Assembly: GCF_003073045.1 (NCBI RefSeq)
Contig: NC_037597.1
Span: forward strand, 23,016,158-23,080,157
Origin: Pomacea canaliculata
Lineage: Eukaryota > Mollusca > Gastropoda > Architaenioglossa > Ampullariidae
Length of the DNA stretch: 64,000 nucleotides
Direction: 5' to 3'
Made by a program: the position numbers and the translations under genes. This document shows, in pieces, positions 23,901-33,479 of this stretch. The notes under the pieces are model-generated. The model had not been told where the DNA came from, did no database searches, and saw nothing but the letters and a program-made list of their open reading frames with translations. How positions within the stretch are numbered: position 1 is the stretch's first letter; the number at the start of each line of letters is the position of its first letter.

Positions 23901-26900
23901 CATTCACCAAAGGTGGGGAATATTTAAGACGCGGCACAGCTTCAAAAGGTGGACTGATAAATTAATAAAACATATTAACTAAACGGTGTTTAGTTGCGAT
24001 GTTAACACATGTACAAACCAGTAAATACGAGGCGCGGTGATCGAGGCAGTCTAGTGGTGTGGTTGACTGAACTGTTTTAGAATGGGGAGAAACATTAACT
24101 GAAATTTTTTTCGCAGTTGGCGACACTTGTATGTTATTAAATTCTTTCCTTCGCACGCCCTTAAATTTGTTGTTCGGGGAAAAGTGGGGATGAGGATGGA
24201 ATTGGTGTTTTACGCCGAGCCATCAACCAATGCAGCCAGCCCTGTAAACAGATGCCACTTACTGAACAGCGTGCCCGAGACGAGAGTTGAACCCAGGACA
24301 TCCAATCCTCACTGTATTGGTGGAAGATGCTAACCGTTGTGCCACCAAACCGCCATACCAAGGGTGTGGGGTGGGGTAGAGGGGTTCGCTAACCTGTGGA
24401 AAGTTTTTATACGACTGACGTGTGACCCTGGTACATGACGTGTACCCTGCAGGTTCATGCTAACCCGGGTGGTAAAGGTTACACCATAACTGTCACCCTC
24501 GTGCCCAGTGCCCCGGGGCTATGTTGGCGGTTGAGGAGAAAACGCAGGAACGTTTAACAGCTTCGTTATCGTCTGCTGCTAGTGAGGAGGAGATAGCGTC
24601 ATCGACCTTCCTCCGACTCGATGAAGAGCGCGATAAAAGTTTCCTTCGCTCCTTTCGCAAAGGTATTTTGGCGTCCAGGCTGGCCTGTCACTTCTCTCCT
24701 CTCTCCATCATTTTTTTAATGACTGCTGCACAGCACCGCCGGAGTGGAGGTGGATGTTGGTGATGGAGAAACTGTCGTAGGCGGCGGCCGCAGCGCCATG
24801 AATGATGGCAGGGTGACGACAGCTGCTACCGAAATAGAAATCCGTCATTTGTTAGCAGAGTGACAGAACCACTCGTGGTCTCACTAGTAGCGGTTATGAC
24901 AATCGGGTAGTCAGCCAGATCACAAGTGGTTCTGTCAGACTGACTAGCCAGATGTTCTATCACCCAGCCTGACCTCTAGTGGCTTTGTATCTGTTCACCC
25001 CAATTACTCAAAATGCTGAGAAATTTTTGCTTCTGTATCAAAAAGCTGTGGTGATCATATGACTGTTGATTTTCTTGTTTGTCGTCTTTAATTACATGTG
25101 GGGTGAGGGGAATAAGGTTTCGCGGAACCTTTGGCGAGAGCTGTTTATACCTGTCCGGGATCACCCACGTCACGATCCTTGGCACACAAACTGGACAAAA
25201 ATTTTTATTCGGCAGTATATTTAGTACAACAAGGTACACGTATTTGCGTGCGTGCGTGATGATAGCAAGAGTCGGGTAGATATAATTTTAGCGAGTGGTT
25301 GCGTCAGTGGTCGAGATTGGCGGGTATCTGAAGTGGTCGCCAAGTCAGGATCACGTCTCAACAATTGGATGACGTGTGAGGCGCTGAACTGTCGTTAGTT
25401 TTGCTGTAAATCTTCTTGACATCCGGGTACTTCAGTGGCCTCTTGCTCACGGCACGTGGCTGTCGGTATGTGTTGTGTCAAAGGAAGATTTATGGGGGAA
25501 GAATATTGGTGAAAGGCAAAGGTATATCGAGAAAGAGACGATAAGCTTTTTGTTTTCTTGGGGAAGTAGGTTATAATTAGTGTGAGAAGAAGCTGTTCCC
25601 AGGGACATCTCTAACCCTGTGGACTTGGTTTCAGACTCGACGTCGACGCGCCAGCGACTTGCGGGTGACGTTCGCGTGACGGTGGCGGGGATCGCCGAAG
25701 ACGAGGACAACGACAGCATTCGTCAGACGTCACCCAACAACAGCGAGGAGATCGACGACAGCGACGCCATCCACATACTAATGGATAACAACAACGAAAG
25801 CAGCGTGGACATTCCTGTCACGGAAGTCGAGGTGACTCCATCGGTAGTGACGAGTGCTCCGACATTGTGATGAAAGCTTTTGAACGCAGAATGCAACTTT
25901 GAATCTGTTTACATGAAAGTAGTTTTCGTGGTCTGAATGTTAAATGGATGGATGGGTGGGGTTTATAGGGTGGGTGGAAGTCAGATTAGGTTTTACTACT
26001 GATCTCAAACTAGTGCATAGACCCTGCACGCGTTGTAGTTGAACTTACTGAAACTGTCCTACCACTCCCAATGTCCTCCAAACCAATATGGACCTTAAAG
26101 AGAACCTTTATATATATATATTGAACAGGGTGAGAACTAAAACAGTCTCATAAAACGTTGGGAGTTTACGAAAGTACAGTGGCAGGAGGGTAGTATCCCC
26201 TTGGGAGCTCCACAATGATAGCTAATCGTCTTCAAGCCGAACCACCCAGGGTCGATCCATTAGTTTCAGATCAGGGAGGTTTTTACCCAGAGTAATGGCT
26301 GATTGGATAATGAGGAAATGAGAGTCGGGGTGAGGATTGACTCATGTACCAGGTGGCTGTGAAGAGTGTATGCGATGTTCAGCAGGAATCGGAGGGGCCG
26401 AGCACCACGGAGAACCAGCGGCCGCGGCCGAAGTTGACCGCATCCAACAGCGGGGCGGACATCATGTTGGGACTGGAGACGGAGGAGGGCCAGAGCGCAG
26501 AGGTGGAGATTGACACAGCTGACCAGGAGGAACTCATGCCAGAAGGTGGGGGACACTTAACAAGGGCGCTAACTGAATCATGTCCCTCCCTTTTTTTCTG
26601 CCCCACCTTTACCTGCATTCACTTTATTTGCTTTACTGGTTTACGATGTTTGAAGTCAATAAGAAGTCAATAAGAAGTTTGAAGTCAATCATAGTCATGA
26701 ACTATCCTTTTTAGTTTGTAAAGCAACTCTTACCATATAGATAACTTTCGTTCCTCATACGATGTTAAGCAACAACCATCTAAAATGTTTTTACCTACTG
26801 GAAGGTTGAATGTCAGATTCGAGAATGATGGGTACACAAGATGATGATGTATAGCGGGTTAGGAGATTGCACACAGCCTGAGTAGTTTTCTTTTCTTTGA

Positions 26901-27237
26901 CAGCTGAAGTTCCAAAAGGTCGCGTGAGAAAGGCGTCCATCACAGAAAAGGTCATCAAATCCAAGGCATCGGAAGCTATGGCGGCATTGATCAAGGTACG
27001 TCACTTCAAAAGACCCAAATTCGTTGATGTTCTTTTATTCATCAAGATCCTCAATATGGCTTCCCCACTGTGTAACACGGCTTCACCACTATCACCATTG
27101 TGTACTGTCTGCAGGAAGAGGCGGAGATGAGACAGCGAGAGTTCGAGAAGCTGCTGGACGAACACGCGGAGCTGGTTCAGGAGATCAGCCGCACTCCCAG
27201 CTCCGAGAACCTGATCCAAGGCGAACGCGACCATTAG
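17993..27237 (+). CDS. Unnamed protein, last six coding exons
   Basis: The supported exons are 17993-18171, 23708-23756, 25635-25831, 26383-26545, 26904-26995 and 27115-27237, with a TAG stop at 27235-27237. All joins keep phase (1 to 0, 0 to 1, 1 to 0, 0 to 1, 1 to 0). With the two upstream exons the visible protein is about 331 residues. The region is Ser/Pro-rich at first, then acidic (SIRQTSPNNSEEIDDSDA; DTADQEELMPE). It then has a basic patch (PKGRVRKASITEKVIKSK) and a charged predicted helix (EEAEMRQREFEKLLDEH), and ends SSENLIQGERDH. No catalytic motif, signal peptide or membrane segment is visible. It looks like a long, mostly disordered tail with a short coiled coil. I do not recognise the family. 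The 26383 acceptor is uncertain; one at 26352 would add ten residues. Confidence 0.7.
18982..19251 (+). CDS. Uncertain intronic open reading frame
   Basis: An 89-codon frame starts ATGATG and ends TGA, inside an intron of the unnamed gene and on the same strand. It contains VGLYSSC and ends with a hydrophobic stretch (RAAATIVFIGIGLTRCCL). This loosely recalls one segment of claudin-like four-membrane proteins, but no clear signature is present. There are no convincing splice sites. It may be a decayed gene fragment or chance. Confidence 0.2.
   Translation: MMLAAIIAEGTQLVGQQMRLATLERSCVGLYSSCDVRELWTYTVSLSLFTCLDLEDSNRVLRCDICRAAATIVFIGIGLTRCCLSELLL
23708..23756 (+). CDS. 49-nt microexon of the unnamed gene
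   Basis: A strong acceptor (TTTTTGTTTTGCAG) and the donor GCAG|GTAAGAG bracket 49 nt that encode SLWSEDSPTQADQIGA. The phase is 0 in and 1 out, matching both neighbours. Its short length and good sites make it a likely regulated cassette. It is also counted in the gene entry. Confidence 0.65.
24197..24360 (-). repeat. tRNA-derived SINE
   Basis: On the minus strand the element starts GGCGGTTTGGTGGCACAACG, which serves as an A-box region. It has a B-box-like GGGTTCAACTC about 60 nt on, then a body ending GGCTCGGCGTAAAACACC. This tRNA-like head plus a TAAAACACC-type tail is a pattern I associate with molluscan SINEs. No tRNA function is implied. It lies in an intron of the unnamed gene, opposite in orientation. 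Confidence 0.65.
24509..24662 (+). CDS. Possible alternative exon of the unnamed gene
   Basis: An open block of 51 codons plus one base runs from the acceptor GTGCCCAG to the donor AAAG|GTATTT. It encodes an acidic, helical-looking segment (ASEEEIASSTFLRLDEERDK). Its phase is 0 in and 1 out, the same as the 49-nt exon at 23708. It could therefore replace that exon but could not be spliced beside it. The donor is weak. Confidence 0.25.
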
Positions 27238-28145
27238 CGGCGTCGAGGGCACACACGCGACTGTACAGGCTCCTGTCATCTCGCGCCATCCGAGACATGT
27301 GACGTCATCGCACCGCCATCTTGCTCGGTAGTCGTCTCATTCCATGTACGACTGTCTTCATCGTGCTGCCTTCGCTCTCAGACCCGCGTCCTGTCGGTAG
27401 TCTGCCAAACGGTGTAGCGCCGCCAGGTGAGCTGACAAGTGTCCTCCTCCCCCGCCCGACAAGTCCATCTGCTGACAGCCACCTACCAACTCGTCCGTGC
27501 TTCAGTGGTTGTTGTGCTGTGAATATTAATTTTGTGTGTGACAGATTGGTAGGGTCTATGTTTTCCTCCCAGTCCGGGACAAGGAGGGAAGTTAACGTTT
27601 TTTTTTGTTTTTTTTTTTGTGACTGGCTTGTTCACCCACGATTTTTTATTGAGCCGGGATCTCAAAAAAGTTAGGGTTGCTTGTCGTTCATCTGGTTTCA
27701 TAAAGGTGCGCTCAGCCCAGTCCGGCATACCTGACGTGTCCATTTTTGCATTAGCATCATTCCTAGACTACCGGCGTTGCGAACAAAGATGTACATACTT
27801 CAAAACGTCTCCATGTTGTAAATTTCCGTATCCGACGGACAGGCTAGTGTTTCGTTGACCCTCCATGACATCAGCAGCAGCAGCATCTGGAAGTAGTAGG
27901 TACTGGTTAGAGCAGACATACCCGCGGCGTTGTTACTCACACATGCCAAAAATCGCCGTTTCATGTGTAAAAATACCATTATGGAATTCCATTGCAGGTG
28001 TACGAGGCTCCTTTCACCAAAACCGGTTGATAGTCATATCCAAGAGGTCAGTAACCTATTGACAAGCGATGTTATTGCATGTAAGATGTGTTGTCTGCAC
28101 TGTAACTTATTTTTGTAACAAAATAAAAAATATATAGCCTCTGTG
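27238..28145 (+). other. 3' UTR of the unnamed gene
   Basis: About 900 bp follow the stop codon before the first good poly(A) signal. I see no coding exon here. The end is inferred from the signal at 28122. Confidence 0.5.
28122..28127 (+). terminator. Poly(A) signal AATAAA
   Basis: AATAAA is followed by A/T-rich sequence and then a GT-rich stretch (TGTGTTGCTTTGTGTCTGTT). This is the normal arrangement for 3' end formation of the upstream gene. Confidence 0.6.
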
Positions 28146-28339
28146 TTGCTTTGTGTCTGTTCATTTTGAGAATGTCATTTTTTTTTTCAAACACTCGCTG
28201 TTCCATATTATTGCATACGTCCTCATCAACCTTATTTGAGTAGCGCTCTTCGCTGCCTGGCAACAAGGACACTGCGTGGCTAGACAGTGCAAAGGTCTTA
28301 GTAAGGTAGAGGAACAAGCTACTCAACACACCACACAAA

Positions 28340-28490
28340 CCCTTCTTAACTCTGTTGTTTCTCTGCTAGGCACCTGTCACACCTAAGCAGCTTCATTCCC
28401 CCGCAGGATATCGAACTCTGTCCTGCAGATATTCGCTCTTCACCAGAAGGACACTCCACCTTGCAGTCGCCTACTCCAGTCTTCGCACCT
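28340..28490 (-). repeat. Possible degenerate tRNA-derived SINE
   Basis: The minus strand reads GGTGGAGTGTCCTTCTGG, then GAGTTCGATATCC about 45 nt later. These resemble the A and B boxes of a tRNA head at nearly the right spacing. No clear tail or target duplication is seen. Confidence 0.35.
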
Positions 28491-29773
28491 GCAGAACAAA
28501 GGTTTATTTCATTCTTCCTCACGTCACCTAACCTACAGCTTAGAAATAGAATGGTGTGTGTGTTCAAACTAAATTGAATCAGTTTTCTCACTAAAATGGA
28601 GCGCACTTATTTTAAAAAGGAAATTGCCTCATTGCAATTCCTTGGTTGGAAATGACCATCTCTCGAAGGCCACTCCGGTAAAGCGGAGATGAAAGGTTGA
28701 CAGATTAGAACGGTCTGTCACACCAGAAAAACCAGGTAGGACCTATACAGCTTCAGTTTGTACCACAAAGTGTTTTTCTTTCCCTCCTTCCCTCCCTCCC
28801 GAGCACCGATTGTCCGCATGACGTCCCGAGAAGGAAATCATTGATACATTCAGCGACTGCCCCTCAACCACAGAGAGGTTTGCACTAGACCACTGAAGGG
28901 CCCAGGTCCTGTTCCTACACAGTCGAGCCAAGTCAGTCCCCTGGGTTTGGCAAAAGCTTCCCAGCCCTCCACAAACATCGGTGTCCACCTGTGATGCTTT
29001 CTCGAATATACAGGTAAAAACTTGTTGTGCTTCTAAACAAAACTCAGTAATAGCAAAAGATTTAAAAAGGAAGTAGGCAGTTGTATCCTGGTGTTGCACT
29101 GGATAGTGAACAGAAAAGAACAGCTTGAAAATACCAACGGGTGAGTAAAATGTTCTGAAACTAGCCCTCAGATTTGTTTACCCAAATGTTATTTCTAAAA
29201 TCATCAAAATCACGATATTTTTGTTTGTATAGCTATCCCCTCAAAGTTGTTTAATAATAATAATGGTTATTTGTAATGCACCGAGACTAAGATGGCACTC
29301 GCTGCGCAGACGAATAATGATAGTTTTATGTTTCCATTTCATGAACACATTTTACCGGCTGAATGAAGACTTTAAAACAATCACTGAACATAATGTGAAA
29401 TGTCGGAAATGTATGGGAAGCAATGCCATTGTGAGTTTTATTAATATTTCTCTTATTCCTGGGAAATCGAGATCATTATTTCCCTTTCTGTCTAGGTCAG
29501 TCTTTATTAGCAATATTTCAGTCGTTGGCACTTCCACAATTTTTCGACGAAACAGTTCAGTGCAATCGCAAACCTAATTTTCTCAGTGTAACGTGTACAT
29601 AGTTAAGCATCTAATAACGACCTCGTTAAAGACTTATATTAATTGGACACATACGGACTGAGGTCTGACCAAGTCTGGCACAGTTGTTACATGACGATTA
29701 TATAAACTCTTCGCCAAATTTGGTCAAGTGTGTGTGTGTGAGAGAGAGAGAGGGAGGAAGTAGGGGGACGTCA

Positions 29774-29892
29774 TCAAAGGGCAGTGACCCTAAAGGTTGT
29801 TCTTAACCACAAATATAAACACTGCCAGATTTGATCAAACGTTTCTCTTTGTTTGAGTGGTTAAGAACTACCCTTAGGGTTACTACCCTTCA
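29774..29892. repeat. Imperfect foldback repeat, arms of about 40 bp
   Basis: The left arm (CCCTAAAGGTTGTTCTTAACC) and the reverse complement of the right arm (CCCTAAGGGTAGTTCTTAACC) align along about 40 bp. They flank a loop of roughly 40 bp. The structure fits a small MITE, but I cannot define a target duplication. Confidence 0.55.
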
Positions 29893-31619
29893 ATACCTTT
29901 GCTTTTCATCCATCCACCCACCCACCCCACACACCCCACACACCCACACACACGCACAAACACTCATCCCCACCAATTTTTTCTAAGAGAATGCTTCTTC
30001 AATAACTGAACCTTGCACAGTAAAACATAAAATGGAACTCCGATTCTGCAATACCTGTACAAAAAGGAGCATGACAGAAAGCTGACTTAGTCACTAGAGT
30101 TAACAAAACTCAATGAGGCTCGAGAAGAGCCAAAAACAAACGATGGCATCACATACCCGTATGAGTTGAACAGGGTATGAGCACAGAAAGACGATTTTAG
30201 TGTTCGATCAAGTGAAAAACGATCTTCAATGGAAGTTGGCTAAGTTTGAAGGCAGTGGATTAGATCACCCAGCTGCTGATACGGCAAAGAATAAATCTTT
30301 ATTAACCATGGTAACAGAATAAGCAAAATTTAAGCAGTTTTATGAGAGTCTGACGAATACAAAAACGACTGCGTGATTTACCGGGCTAAGCTAAAAAAAA
30401 AAATAATAATAATTCTAAAACAACTGCCTAATTGTATGCACACACTTATCCTCTCAATCCAGTCATTAGGGCCCACCTGGGCGTAAATTTGTCGGACAGA
30501 AAGTTAAACACTTCATCCCGCTCTCACTCATTCTGAAATACTTCGGAACATGCAGCAACTGCTAAATATAATTGTGAGGGAGGGAAGTTCCTGCCTTGGC
30601 ACACACTTCATTAACCTTTGTTACACATTAACCTTTGTTACACCGACACATTTCCCCCTCCCGGTCTGAGTTCTGTCGGGTAAACAAAACCATAAACTAC
30701 ATGTTCGTAGTTGCCTTCGGTTGACCAGGTACAGCCAGGTACTTTAGATACTCACAATTTTCTGGGGGTGTACTTGCCACAGTTCGTTGTTGGTGAGTGG
30801 TCTCTTGAAAAGACATCCAGAGAATGGTGTTCCTCGGTTGTCACAGCAATCAACTGTAATCCAGCAATACTTCATAAATGGTCGCTTGCACCGTTAACAT
30901 CCTTAGAAACACGTATTCCAACGGAACGCAGTAGTGCCTGAGGTAACCAGGGTGCAAAGCAAGGTATCAGATAAGATGCCCATAACTCAAGACAAGGGAG
31001 GGACCAACACTTGTATGAAAGGCCTACACTGTCTCTCCGCCTCCCAAAACTATGCTTAACGTGGTCATAATTATAATAATTGTCAATACAAAGTTACAGT
31101 ATTGTCAGGAAAGTTCCAAATAGACTTGTAACCGATACAAAGTGTTAAAATATTCAGGTTAGGCGAGCACAATCAACCCAGTAGCCGATAGCCAGCATGT
31201 CTCCACGGGAAGTGAAATACTGGCCACCCGTAAAGTTTGAACATCATACTCGTCCTTCCTGAACTTTCCAAACAACTCACGCTTCTCAGTTTTCACGTGC
31301 AAAGTGTCCGCAGATAACATGCTCAGGTGTACTGCTGACTCAAATTCTGAATCCTGGCCTTGACACCTTGGTCACTACTGTTATTGACAGTATCAAAGTA
31401 ATAAGACTAGTAACCATAAATAATCAGTGCATGTTGTTGTGTGTTTCTGTAGATGTAAAATACATTAAGTTATCTGGCTTTCCGTAGCACAGCCATAGAC
31501 TTTAATATTTCAGACCAGACGATGTGCACTGACCATGTGTGGCTTTCTCTTTCTCACTATCAGTGTCTAAGGTTTATGATATTCACAAGTAATTATTACA
31601 TTTTCAAGTCAATTTTTTC

Positions 31620-31652
31620 TTACATTTTCCACAATTTTTTTTCCAGGTAAGT
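31620..31652 (+). promoter_or_regulatory. Splice acceptor fused to a consensus donor (AG|GTAAGT)
   Basis: A pyrimidine tract ending TTTTTTTTCCAG is followed directly by GTAAGT, 21 nt before the start codon of the 601-residue protein. The acceptor part is the likely start of the coding exon. The immediate GTAAGT matches the structure of a recursive (zero-length exon) splice site. Confidence 0.5.
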
Positions 31653-31673
31653 CTTCTGATCTTGTTTCTCAAA

Positions 31674-33479
31674 ATGGCGAACCTGCTACCCAAGAACCGT
31701 TTAGTACAAAAGCGCAACGTGAGTCTGGAGAAGCAGCTGGAGGTGAGGATGCAGATTTTGAGGGAGGAGTACCGCCAGACAAGGGAGGTCATCGCCAGCT
31801 GCCAGCGTGACTGCGGCTACTTCCTGCAGCGACTGCACCGAACTGCGCCGGGACTCCAGGCCTACTGTCCACCCGACACCCGCGCCATGAGGACCAACAC
31901 CTTGTTGAGGGAGCGCCGCCAGTCCTTGTCCAGTAAGTGTGGTCAGACCTGGGACTCCCATCACCTCGTATCCAGACTCCGTCGCCATACTTCTAGAGAC
32001 ACGCAGCGTGTTCATCTGCCACACGACCTGCTGCCTGATGCTGTTCCGTTCTCCGTCGACAGCGAGGCCGGTCGTCCAGACGACGAAGACGACGATATTG
32101 TGGAAAAGAACGCAAGCATAGGCAGGGTAGACAATCCAGCCAATATTCCTCACTCGGTAGATGGTGCAAGAGAGGTAATTCCAGCTGTGGAAAAAAGCAG
32201 GTCTGCAAGTGGGTTTGATTCTATCAACGAAAAGACCGGTGTTTTGACCACGCATGCAGTGGCACCCAGGGTGCGATACTCGGCGCACGTGCGGCCAAGC
32301 AGCAGCAGCAGCTTCAAACTCCTGCAAGGGCAGGTAACCAGCGAGCGACCTCCGTGGGTCGGCCAGACGGGATGCAGGTACGGCAAAGATGCGTACACAG
32401 AGTGCGAGCACTTGCTGAGAAACAGAATAATTGGGCAGTTCGAAGTTATTTTTGGTCCGCGGACACACAGCCCTGAGACTGACCTGGAGGATGCATCACC
32501 ATCCGAGGTAACACAACACATTCAAGACGTAGTTGTCGCCCCGTCTTCTAGCAAGCCTCTCCGCCCACAGACAGCTGGTCTAACGCGTGTGTGCAATGCA
32601 GCTCCACGGCCACACACAGCTGGTATTATGTCCAGCTGTACCAAGCCTCTCCCCCAACACGTGGCTGCAGTCCCCCACAGTTCCACTAAACGCGTACAGA
32701 GCGCTTACCCTACCTTGCGACAAAGAGTTAAGACTGTCAACATCACAAGACCTTCGTCCGTAACCAAACTCGTCCTTCCAGAATATCAGGATCGTACAGG
32801 AGTATCTCCCACCCCGGAAACTGTACCTCCCACATTTCAAAACTCTATAGACACACCCACTGCATCGCACATTTCTCCAGAAGAAACCTCTACACCTCAC
32901 GTCCCTCCAGACATGCCTCTCACATCTCCATCAACTTCAGATGCCCTCTCCCCACCTCACACCAATCCACAGGTTCAGGCTTCCATCGACCCTACCAGTA
33001 TTTCCACCAACACCCTACCACAGTCAAGACTCAGTGCGGTGGGCATTGAAAGTCAAGCTGACACTCAACAGGCTCACATCCCCTTCACTCCCATGGCTCA
33101 GGCCCAGCCACCTCACGGACAGTGTGTATCTCCTGCCCACGTCACTAACCCAAACCAAAAGCATTCCACTGTCTTGGCAGTCAGCACTAGCAAAATTGCA
33201 CCTAGGACCTTCGCACCACTTGCCACCCTCAGTCACATGACCACAACAAGGCAACTAGTCTCCAGGCTGCTTTCTTTGGGTGTAAAAGAAAATTCTAGAG
33301 ACCGGCCAAAATCAGCTCCAACCAAATATGAACTCAGTCACCGGTCCTTGCCAGCCCCCAGACAGACGGTTATTGGAATATTGGCACAAATTGAGAATCG
33401 CAGGGCCGAGATAAGAGCCAAGCTGAAGATGAGCAAAGAGCTACAGGATGTGGTGAAAAGCCTGGTGCCCTGTGACTAG
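31674..33479 (+). CDS. Uncharacterised 601-residue protein with RPxTAG-like motifs
   Basis: One uninterrupted frame runs from ATG (context AAAATGGCG) to TAG. The N-terminus is basic and helical (EKQLEVRMQILREEYRQTRE), followed by a conserved-looking Cys-bearing stretch (VIASCQRDCGYFLQRLH). An acidic patch (GRPDDEDDDIVE) follows near residue 135. The middle is rich in Pro, Ser and Thr and holds related short motifs: RPQTAG, RPHTAG, RVQSAY and RPKSAP. The C-terminus returns to helix (GILAQIENRRAEIRAKLKM). There is no signal peptide or membrane segment. Such motifs together with terminal helices recall cytoskeletal or ciliary proteins, but that is inference and I do not recognise the gene. A splice acceptor at 31645-31646 suggests at least one upstream non-coding exon. 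Long opposite-strand frames here are shadows. Confidence 0.8.
   Translation: MANLLPKNRLVQKRNVSLEKQLEVRMQILREEYRQTREVIASCQRDCGYFLQRLHRTAPGLQAYCPPDTRAMRTNTLLRERRQSLSSKCGQTWDSHHLVSRLRRHTSRDTQRVHLPHDLLPDAVPFSVDSEAGRPDDEDDDIVEKNASIGRVDNPANIPHSVDGAREVIPAVEKSRSASGFDSINEKTGVLTTHAVAPRVRYSAHVRPSSSSSFKLLQGQVTSERPPWVGQTGCRYGKDAYTECEHLLRNRIIGQFEVIFGPRTHSPETDLEDASPSEVTQHIQDVVVAPSSSKPLRPQTAGLTRVCNAAPRPHTAGIMSSCTKPLPQHVAAVPHSSTKRVQSAYPTLRQRVKTVNITRPSSVTKLVLPEYQDRTGVSPTPETVPPTFQNSIDTPTASHISPEETSTPHVPPDMPLTSPSTSDALSPPHTNPQVQASIDPTSISTNTLPQSRLSAVGIESQADTQQAHIPFTPMAQAQPPHGQCVSPAHVTNPNQKHSTVLAVSTSKIAPRTFAPLATLSHMTTTRQLVSRLLSLGVKENSRDRPKSAPTKYELSHRSLPAPRQTVIGILAQIENRRAEIRAKLKMSKELQDVVKSLVPCD

Larger units (their letters stand above)
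28146..31645. other. Intergenic region, repeats only
   Basis: I see no gene. It holds a weak tRNA-like block on the minus strand near 28340-28490, a GT/GA microsatellite near 29730-29755, a foldback repeat at 29774-29892 and C/A-rich simple sequence near 29910-29970. Any 5' UTR exons and the promoter of the gene starting at 31674 should lie near the right end. Confidence 0.4.

Noticed and set aside
24281-24352. tRNA gene on the minus strand
   Set aside because: It has A- and B-box-like text but no foldable acceptor stem, and it continues into a SINE body.
31701-32468. 255-codon frame on the minus strand
   Set aside because: It is antisense to the strong plus-strand coding exon of the 601-residue protein, and its composition is that of a shadow frame.
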